From Enterobacteriaceae bacterium RIT714 (GTDB lineage Bacteria; Pseudomonadota; Gammaproteobacteria; Enterobacterales; Enterobacteriaceae): DNA of 64,000 nucleotides. Shown here in pieces: positions 58,213 to 64,000 of this stretch. The translations under genes and the position numbers were made by a program. The stretch spans positions 682,001-746,000 of the forward strand of contig WJYB01000001.1 of the NCBI GenBank assembly GCA_009668015.1, written 5' to 3'. Each line of letters starts with the position of its first letter. Within the stretch, counting starts at the first letter, position 1. The notes beneath the pieces were generated by a model. It saw only the letters and a program-made list of their open reading frames with translations, was not told the origin of the DNA and ran no database searches.

Positions 58213-59086
58213 AGCCGTTGTTGTTACGGCTGCCAGAGCGGCGAGAGGTGCTCACCTGGCTGTGGCGTTTCACCGCGCGGCGAATCTGGTTCGCTTTCAC
58301 GCGGCGACGGTCTTTTTCGACCGCCACTTTGGTCGTGGTTTCTGGCTGCAGCTCAACCAGTTCACGCAGGTAGTTGGTCTGGGTTAAATCCAGCTCGGTG
58401 TAACCACCGCGTGGAATACCCTTCGGCAGCAGAATGTCACCGTAGCGCACGCGAATCAGACGACTCACCTGCACGCCAACCGCTTCCCACAGACGACGCA
58501 CCTCGCGGTTACGGCCTTCTGTCAGCGTGACGTTATACCACTGGTTGATCCCTTCACCGCCGGTGAATTTAATGGTTTTAAATGCCGCAGGACCATCTTC
58601 AAGCTGAACACCGCGCGACAGGTCACGCAGTTTATTTTCATCCACCTGACCGAAGACGCGCACCGCGTATTCACGTTCAACTTCACGGCTTGGGTGCATC
58701 AGGCGGTTAGCCAGTTCACCGTCGGTCGTGAACAGCAGCAGACCGCAGGTGTTCACATCCAGACGACCCACCGCAATCCAGCGCGCGCCGCGCAGTTTTG
58801 GCAGACGGTCAAACACGGTTGGGCGGCCTTCGGGGTCGTTACGGGTACACAGCTCGCCTTCCGGCTTGTAGTAAGCCAGCACGCGACAAATCTGTTCAGC
58901 AGACTCTTTCACGGAGATCACATGACCGTCGAGACGGATCTTCATCCCCGGAACGACTTCAACGCGATCGCCCAGCTTGGCAATTTTGCCGTCTACGCTG
59001 ACGCGACCCGCTTCAATAATCGTTTCGATTTCACGGCGTGAACCGTGGCCAGCACGCGCCAGCACTTTCTGTAATTTTTCGCTCAT
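58211..59086 (-). CDS. rluB: 23S rRNA pseudouridine(2605) synthase RluB
   Basis: RluB isomerises U2605 of 23S rRNA. The 291-residue protein has an N-terminal S4 RNA-binding domain (~3-60, [20 protein letters not shown]). The catalytic Asp lies in [20 protein letters not shown]. It ends with a very basic tail ([17 protein letters not shown]). The ATG at 59086 matches the family start MSEKLQKVL. Confidence 0.96.
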   Translation of the reverse strand: MSEKLQKVLARAGHGSRREIETIIEAGRVSVDGKIAKLGDRVEVVPGMKIRLDGHVISVKESAEQICRVLAYYKPEGELCTRNDPEGRPTVFDRLPKLRGARWIAVGRLDVNTCGLLLFTTDGELANRLMHPSREVEREYAVRVFGQVDENKLRDLSRGVQLEDGPAAFKTIKFTGGEGINQWYNVTLTEGRNREVRRLWEAVGVQVSRLIRVRYGDILLPKGIPRGGYTELDLTQTNYLRELVELQPETTTKVAVEKDRRRVKANQIRRAVKRHSQVSTSRRSGSRNNNG

Positions 59087-59185
59087 TGAGCATCCTTCAG
59101 GTGTCGCCTTCACAGGCGTCGAATTAGGGTCAAAAAAGCGGCCAGCCGCTATTTTGATGGCCGCGTAGTATATCTGCTTAAGCCT

Positions 59186-59806
59186 TTACAAGAAAGGTTT
59201 AACGTCACCCACGCCTTCACGAATCACTTCTGGCGCATCTTCGGTGAGATCGACAACCGTGGTCGGCTGCTGGCCGAGATAGCCGCCGTGGATAATCAGA
59301 TCGACCTGTTTCTCGAGGCGGTCTTTAATCTCTTCCGGATCGGATTCGGTAAAGTCACTTCCTGGCAGCATCAGCGAGGTAGAGAGCATCGGCTCACCGA
59401 GCGTCTCAAGCAGCGCCTGCGCGATCGGGTTTGACGGCACGCGCATACCAATCGTTTTGCGTTTTTCCTGCAACAAACGGCGCGGCACTTCCTTCGTGCC
59501 TTTCAGGATAAACGTATAGTTGCCTGGGGTGTTGTTTTTGATTAAACGAAACGCGACGTTATCGACGTAAGCATACGTTGAGATCTCCGAGAGATCGCGA
59601 CACATCAGGGTGAAGTTATGTCCATCCGGCAAGTGGCGAATGCGGCAGATACGCTCCATTGCCCCTTTGTCTTCGATTTTACAGCCCAGCGCATAGCCGG
59701 AATCGGTTGGATAGACAATCACTCCGCCCTTACGAACAATTTCTACCGCCTGGTTAACCAGACGCGCCTGCGGGTTGTCCGGATGAATATAGAAAAACTG
59801 ACTCAT
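59186..59806 (-). CDS. yciO: YciO, Sua5/YrdC-family protein
   Basis: This is a 206-residue YrdC-like protein. The family makes threonylcarbamoyl-AMP for tRNA modification, but YciO is the divergent paralogue and its activity is unclear. Visible motifs are GGVIVYPTDSGYALGC, KRKTIGMRVPSNPI and LPGSDFTESDPEEI. It follows rnm with a 4-bp overlap. Confidence 0.94.
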   Translation of the reverse strand: MSQFFYIHPDNPQARLVNQAVEIVRKGGVIVYPTDSGYALGCKIEDKGAMERICRIRHLPDGHNFTLMCRDLSEISTYAYVDNVAFRLIKNNTPGNYTFILKGTKEVPRRLLQEKRKTIGMRVPSNPIAQALLETLGEPMLSTSLMLPGSDFTESDPEEIKDRLEKQVDLIIHGGYLGQQPTTVVDLTEDAPEVIREGVGDVKPFL

Positions 59807-60687
59807 ACTTCCCTCTCTTCAGTTTGTTGCTGCGGCTGTTCCCAAAGCGCCCAGACGGGTTCAACGCCTGCGGGTAACCAGAGCTTGCGCCCCAGTTCAA
59901 TCCACGCGCAAGGCTGATGAAAATCAGAACCTTGCGAAGCAAGCAAACCATACTGACGCGCGTAAGTCGCCAGCTGACTGCGTTCATTGGGGGCCTGCTG
60001 GCACTGGGCGACTTCCATCGCTTCACCGCCTTGTTCGGCAAAGTGAGCCAGCAGTCTTTTCAGCCACTTAGCCGAAAGGTTATACCGCCCTGGATGGGCC
60101 AGCACCGCCTTGCCGCCAGAATGATGAATGACATCAATAGCTTGTTTTATTGTACACCACTGTGGCGGAACGTAACCGGTTTTACCACGCGCCAGATATT
60201 TTTTGAAAACGTCGGCAAAGTTGTTGGCTTTACCGGCTTCGACCAGAAAACGGGCAAAGTGTCCGCGCGTCACGGCACCGCCGTTAGCAAGACGTCTGGC
60301 CCCTTCCAGTGCTCCCGGGATCTGCGATTTATCCAGCCGTTCGGCAATCAGCACCGCGCGCTGGTTACGGCGTTCCTTTTGCTCTTCAAGGAAAGCACAC
60401 AGCGCCGGATTTTCAATATCAATATTTAATCCCACGATATGAATCTCGTGGTTCTCCCAGACGGTGGAGATTTCAACGCCAGAAACCAGGTTTAAGGGTA
60501 ATTCGCTGCGGGCGATCTCAGCTCGCGCAGCCGGAATCGCGTCGGTGGTGTCGTGATCGGTAATGGCCAGCGTCCCGACTCTCATCTCTACGGCTCGGTG
60601 GACAAGCGCTTCAGGCGTCAACAGCCCATCAGAGGCCTGCGTATGGCTGTGTAAATCATAAATCACGGCGTATTTTGTTTCGCTCAA
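59803..60687 (-). CDS. rnm: 5'-3' exoribonuclease Rnm (RNase AM, YciV)
   Basis: This is a PHP-domain 5'-3' exonuclease; in E. coli it matures the 5' ends of rRNAs and degrades pAp. The 294-residue protein has the PHP metal motifs in order: DLHSHTQASDG (H13, H15), AITDHDTT, a conserved EIST, KAVLAHPGRY and SQGSDFH. I chose a TTG start at 60687 because GGGAA lies upstream and the protein then starts SETKYAVIYDLHSH as in E. coli. The ATG at 60726 would add 13 unmatched residues. It is divergent from trp. Confidence 0.92.
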   Translation of the reverse strand: MSETKYAVIYDLHSHTQASDGLLTPEALVHRAVEMRVGTLAITDHDTTDAIPAARAEIARSELPLNLVSGVEISTVWENHEIHIVGLNIDIENPALCAFLEEQKERRNQRAVLIAERLDKSQIPGALEGARRLANGGAVTRGHFARFLVEAGKANNFADVFKKYLARGKTGYVPPQWCTIKQAIDVIHHSGGKAVLAHPGRYNLSAKWLKRLLAHFAEQGGEAMEVAQCQQAPNERSQLATYARQYGLLASQGSDFHQPCAWIELGRKLWLPAGVEPVWALWEQPQQQTEEREV

Positions 60688-60764
60688 AGCGGTTCCCGTT
60701 ACAGGTTTAACGTATTTCAAAAACACTATGATAACGGCTTACGAGGAAATTCTGAAATCAGGGG

Positions 60765-60793
60765 TTGACAATAGCCCATCGAACTAGTTAACT
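60765..60793 (+). promoter_or_regulatory. trp operon promoter
   Basis: TTGACA (60765-60770), a 17-bp spacer and TTAACT (60788-60793) match the E. coli trp promoter. Confidence 0.95.
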
Positions 60794-60799
60794 AGTACG
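60780..60799 (+). promoter_or_regulatory. TrpR operator
   Basis: CGAACTAGTTAACTAGTACG, with its two CTAG half-sites, overlaps the -10 element and is identical to the E. coli trp operator as I recall it. Confidence 0.95.
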
Positions 60800-60826
60800 C
60801 AAGTTCACTCAAGAAGGTATCTGAAA

Positions 60827-60871
60827 ATGAAAGCACATTTCTCTCTGCGGGGTTGGTGGCGCACTTCCTGA
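60827..60871 (+). CDS. trpL: trp operon leader peptide TrpL
   Basis: This 14-residue leader peptide is MKAHFSLRGWWRTS, with tandem Trp codons at positions 10-11. Ribosome stalling at these codons under tryptophan starvation favours the antiterminator. AAGGT lies upstream of the ATG. It is one Trp-pair attenuator of the enterobacterial type. Confidence 0.96.
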   Translation: MKAHFSLRGWWRTS

Positions 60872-60917
60872 ATATCGGGCAGTGTCACTCGTCTGCGAAA
60901 CGCAAACAGATACCTGG

Positions 60918-60940
60918 CCCGCTAAGATGCGGGTTTTTTT
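60918..60940 (+). terminator. trp attenuator terminator
   Basis: CCCGC (60918-60922) pairs with GCGGG (60929-60933), followed by seven Ts. It lies 46 bp after the trpL stop and 27 bp before trpE. Confidence 0.93.
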
Positions 60941-60967
60941 ATGAACAGAATAAATGAGAACAACAAC

Positions 60968-62530
60968 ATGCAAACAGCCAAAAACCAACTTGAGTTGCTG
61001 ACCTGCGACGCGGTCTACCGCCACAACCCTACCGCACTGTTCCACCAGCTATGCGGCGCGCGTCCGGCAACATTGCTGCTGGAATCTGCCGATATCGACA
61101 GCAAAGACGATCTCAAGAGCTTGCTGCTGGTCGACAGCGCATTACGCATTACCGCGCTGGGTGACACCGTCACGATTCAGGCGCTCTCCGAGAACGGCGC
61201 TGCGCTGCTGCCGCTGCTCGATGCCGCTTTGCCAGCAGGTATTGAAAATGAACAGCGTCCGGAAAAACGCATTCTGCATTTTCCGCCAGTCAGCCAGCTG
61301 CTGGATGAAGATGCGCGCCTGTGTTCTCTCTCTGTTTTTGACGCGTTCCGCCTGCTGCAAAATCTGGTCAACGTCCCGGAGAACGAGCGCGAAGCGATGT
61401 TCTTTGGCGGGCTGTTCGCTTATGACCTGGTCGCAGGATTTGAAAATTTACCTGAAACCGAGCAAGGCAATCGCTGCCCGGATTACTGCTTCTACCTCGC
61501 AGAAACACTGCTGGTGATTGACCATCAGACAAAGAACACCCGAATTCAGGCCAGCCTCTTTACCCCTTCCGCCGCGGAAAAACAGCGTCTTGAGCAGCGC
61601 ATTGAACAGCTAAAACAGCAGATGACGGAAGAGCCAACCGCCCTGCCGGTACAACACATCGATCATATGCAGTGTGAAACGAACCAGACCGACGACCAGT
61701 ACGGCGCCGTTGTACGCCAGATGCAAAAAGCGATTCGCGCGGGCGAAATTTTCCAGGTGGTGCCGTCACGTCGCTTCTCGCTGCCTTGCCCCTCCCCGCT
61801 GGCCGCTTATGACGTGCTGAAGAAAAGCAATCCAAGTCCGTACATGTTCTTTATGCAGGATAATGATTTCACGCTGTTTGGCGCATCGCCAGAAAGCTCT
61901 CTGAAATATGACGCCACAAGCCGCCAGATTGAAATTTACCCGATTGCCGGGACGCGTCCGCGCGGTCGCCGGGCTGATGGTTCATTAGACAGAGATCTGG
62001 ACAGCCGGATTGAGCTGGAGATGCGTACCGATCATAAAGAGCTTTCTGAACACCTGATGCTGGTTGACCTGGCACGTAACGATCTGGCGCGCATCTGTAC
62101 GCCAGGCACCCGCTACGTGGCAGACCTGACCAAAGTGGATCGTTACTCCTTCGTGATGCATCTGGTGTCTCGCGTGGTAGGTGAACTGCGCAACGACCTC
62201 GATGCGCTGCACGCCTATCGCGCCTGCATGAATATGGGCACTCTGAGCGGTGCGCCAAAAGTACGTGCGATGCAGCTCATCGCGGGCGCAGAAGGCCGTC
62301 GTCGCGGCAGTTACGGCGGAGCGGTCGGTTACTTCACCGCACATGGTGATTTGGATACCTGCATCGTTATCCGCTCTGCCTATGTCGAAGACGGCATTGC
62401 GACTGTCCAGGCGGGCGCAGGCATCGTTCTGGATTCCGTTCCGCAGTCTGAAGCTGATGAAACCCGCAGTAAAGCTCGCGCGGTATTGCGCGCCATTGCC
62501 ACCGCACACCACGCACAGGAGATTTTCTGA
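60968..62530 (+). CDS. trpE: anthranilate synthase component I
   Basis: TrpE converts chorismate to anthranilate with ammonia delivered by TrpG. The 520-residue protein has the E. coli length. The Trp feedback site LLLES with S40 is intact, and the chorismate-binding core includes [41 protein letters not shown] and [14 protein letters not shown]. The ATG at 60968 starts [11 protein letters not shown] as expected; the ATG at 60941 lies against the attenuator T-run and is unlikely. The stop shares a base with the trpGD start (TGATG), giving translational coupling. Confidence 0.97.
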   Translation: MQTAKNQLELLTCDAVYRHNPTALFHQLCGARPATLLLESADIDSKDDLKSLLLVDSALRITALGDTVTIQALSENGAALLPLLDAALPAGIENEQRPEKRILHFPPVSQLLDEDARLCSLSVFDAFRLLQNLVNVPENEREAMFFGGLFAYDLVAGFENLPETEQGNRCPDYCFYLAETLLVIDHQTKNTRIQASLFTPSAAEKQRLEQRIEQLKQQMTEEPTALPVQHIDHMQCETNQTDDQYGAVVRQMQKAIRAGEIFQVVPSRRFSLPCPSPLAAYDVLKKSNPSPYMFFMQDNDFTLFGASPESSLKYDATSRQIEIYPIAGTRPRGRRADGSLDRDLDSRIELEMRTDHKELSEHLMLVDLARNDLARICTPGTRYVADLTKVDRYSFVMHLVSRVVGELRNDLDALHAYRACMNMGTLSGAPKVRAMQLIAGAEGRRRGSYGGAVGYFTAHGDLDTCIVIRSAYVEDGIATVQAGAGIVLDSVPQSEADETRSKARAVLRAIATAHHAQEIF

Positions 62531-64000
62531 TGGCTGACATTCTGCTGCTCGATAATATCGACTCCTTTACTTACAACCTGGCAGACCAGCTGCGTGCAAA
62601 CGGGCATAACGTGGTGATCTACCGTAACCACGTTCCGGCCCAGACTCTGATTGAGCGTCTGGAAACCATGCAAAACCCGGTGCTGATGCTCTCTCCGGGC
62701 CCGGGTGCGCCAAGCGAAGCAGGCTGTATGCCTGAGCTGCTGACCCGCATGCGCGGTAAACTGCCGATTATCGGCATCTGTCTGGGGCATCAGGCGATTG
62801 TTGAAGCCTATGGCGGTTACGTGGGTCAGGCGGGTGAAATCCTGCACGGCAAGGCATCGAGTATTGAACACGATGGTCAGGCGATGTTCGCCGGGCTGCC
62901 AAACCCGCTGCCAGTGGCGCGCTACCACTCGCTGGTCGGGAGTAACATTCCCGCGGGCCTGACCATTAACGCCTCCTTTGAGGGCATGGTGATGGCCGTT
63001 CGTCACGACGCGGATCGCGTGTGTGGCCTGCAATTCCACCCGGAATCGATTCTGACCTCCAACGGCGCGCGCCTGCTGGAACAGACATTGAACTGGGCGC
63101 TGCAAAAGCTTGAGCAGACTAACTTCCTGCAGCCGATTCTGGAAAAACTCTACCAGGCTCAGACGATGACCCAGCAGGAGAGCCATCAGCTTTTCTCGGC
63201 AGTGGTTCGCGGTGAACTGAAACCAGAACAGCTGGCCGCCGCGCTGGTGAGCATGAAAGTGCGTGGTGAGCAGCCGCAGGAAATTGCCGGTGCTGCCACC
63301 GCCCTGCTGGAAAATGCCGCCCCGTTCCCGCGTCCGGATTACACCTTTGCCGACATCGTGGGCACCGGCGGTGACGGCAGTAACAGTATCAATATTTCGA
63401 CGGCCAGCGCCTTTGTGGCGGCGGCGTGCGGCATGAAAGTGGCAAAACACGGTAACCGCAGCGTCTCGAGCCGTTCGGGTTCCTCCGATCTGCTGGCAGC
63501 CTTCGGCATTAATCTTGAGATGAACGCCGAGCGCTCGCGTGAAGCGCTGGACGATCTGGGGGTGTGCTTCCTGTTTGCCCCGAAGTATCACACCGGTTTC
63601 CGCCACGCGATGCCTGTTCGCCAGCAGTTGAAAACCCGCACGCTGTTTAACGTGTTAGGCCCGCTGATCAATCCGGCGCATCCGCCGCTGGCCCTGATCG
63701 GTGTTTACAGCCCAGAGCTGGTGCTGCCGATTGCCGAAACGCTGCGCGTGCTGGGTTATCAGCGCGCGGCGGTGGTCCACAGCGGCGGAATGGACGAAGT
63801 CTCGCTGCATGCGCCAACGCTGGTTGCCGAGCTGCGCGACGGCGAAATCCAGAGCTATCAGCTCGACGCCGCTGACTTTGGCCTGACGCCTTATCGCCAG
63901 GAGCAGCTCGCAGGCGGCACCCCGGAAGAAAACCGTGACATTCTGACACGCTTGCTACAAGGTAAAGGTGAGGCCGCGCATGAGGCCGCCGTGGCCGCCA
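62530..64000 (+). CDS. trpD: fused glutamine amidotransferase / anthranilate phosphoribosyltransferase TrpGD, 3' cut by window end
   Basis: The frame is open from ATG 62530 to the window edge, giving 490 residues of an expected ~531. Residues 1-~195 are the TrpG amidotransferase: nucleophile C84 in GICLGHQAI and the His-Glu pair in FHPESIL. From ~200 the TrpD phosphoribosyltransferase follows, with [40 protein letters not shown] and the conserved [16 protein letters not shown]. The fused arrangement is typical of Escherichia-like enteric bacteria. It is coupled to trpE by the TGATG overlap. Confidence 0.96.
   Translation, partial: MADILLLDNIDSFTYNLADQLRANGHNVVIYRNHVPAQTLIERLETMQNPVLMLSPGPGAPSEAGCMPELLTRMRGKLPIIGICLGHQAIVEAYGGYVGQAGEILHGKASSIEHDGQAMFAGLPNPLPVARYHSLVGSNIPAGLTINASFEGMVMAVRHDADRVCGLQFHPESILTSNGARLLEQTLNWALQKLEQTNFLQPILEKLYQAQTMTQQESHQLFSAVVRGELKPEQLAAALVSMKVRGEQPQEIAGAATALLENAAPFPRPDYTFADIVGTGGDGSNSINISTASAFVAAACGMKVAKHGNRSVSSRSGSSDLLAAFGINLEMNAERSREALDDLGVCFLFAPKYHTGFRHAMPVRQQLKTRTLFNVLGPLINPAHPPLALIGVYSPELVLPIAETLRVLGYQRAAVVHSGGMDEVSLHAPTLVAELRDGEIQSYQLDAADFGLTPYRQEQLAGGTPEENRDILTRLLQGKGEAAHEAAVAA

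Noticed and set aside
62380..63606. 408-codon open frame on the minus strand opposite trpE/trpGD
   Set aside because: It is antisense to a well-matched trpGD coding region, its composition is typical of a shadow frame (His/Arg/Gln-rich), and it has no family motif.

Overview
This window is chromosomal DNA from a member of the Enterobacteriaceae. Gene order and protein sequence follow the E. coli K-12 interval from mppA to trp almost gene for gene. The rpfF gene beside an rpfR/pdeR homologue, the missing pspE, and an extra two-gene insert between tpx and tyrR argue against Escherichia itself. They fit the Enterobacter / Leclercia / Lelliottia / Cronobacter group. Genus is inferred from recalled family knowledge; no search was run.

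Layout. 1-2262 (+): the end of an EAL phosphodiesterase gene, a PAS-GGDEF diguanylate cyclase and a 46-residue membrane protein. 2430-6502: murein-peptide recycling (mppA, mpaA, ycjG) and the peroxidase tpx. 6639-7435 (-): an AT-richer two-gene insert holding a membrane protein and a DUF1493 protein. 7565-11657 (-): tyrR and the heat-shock pair ycjX-ycjF. 11811-25559: the glucoside catabolic cluster ycjW / ompG / ycjVUTSRQPONM, which holds a LacI-type repressor, a monomeric porin, an ABC importer, two phosphorylases, a phosphoglucomutase and the YcjQRS oxidation/epimerisation enzymes. 25760-28447: pspDCBA and its divergent activator pspF, with no pspE. 28536-33815 (+): sapABCDF. 33940-37926 (+): fabI, yciW, rnb. 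38247-41104: rpfR and rpfF, convergent and overlapping at their stop codons, a probable diffusible-fatty-acid (DSF) signalling module. 41299-42787 (+): yciZ, yciT, osmB. 42888-46537 (-): yciH, pyrF, lapB, lapA, pgpB. 46733-56576: ribA, acnA, small membrane/unknown genes ymiC, yciX and ymiA, cysB, topA, yciN, sohB. 56830-60687: yciK-btuR (+), then rluB, yciO, rnm (-). 60765-64000 (+): trp promoter/operator, attenuator leader trpL, trpE and the first part of trpGD, which is cut by the window end.

Functional themes. Three c-di-GMP enzymes lie in 64 kb. One of them, RpfR, is expected to read the fatty-acid signal made by the adjacent RpfF. Envelope maintenance is prominent (psp, sap, lapAB, pgpB, mppA/mpaA/ycjG, osmB). 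Regulatory DNA that can be read directly includes a sigma-54 promoter at pspA, a TyrR box at tyrR, a sigma-32-like promoter at ycjX, the trp operator/attenuator, and a 14-bp sequence repeated at the starts of ycjM and ycjU that looks like a LacI-family operator for YcjW.

Most of the window is conserved core genome. The strongest candidates for less-described biology are the tpx-tyrR insert, whose second protein has an acyl-carrier-like DS motif, the complete rpfF/rpfR module, and the repeated putative YcjW operator.
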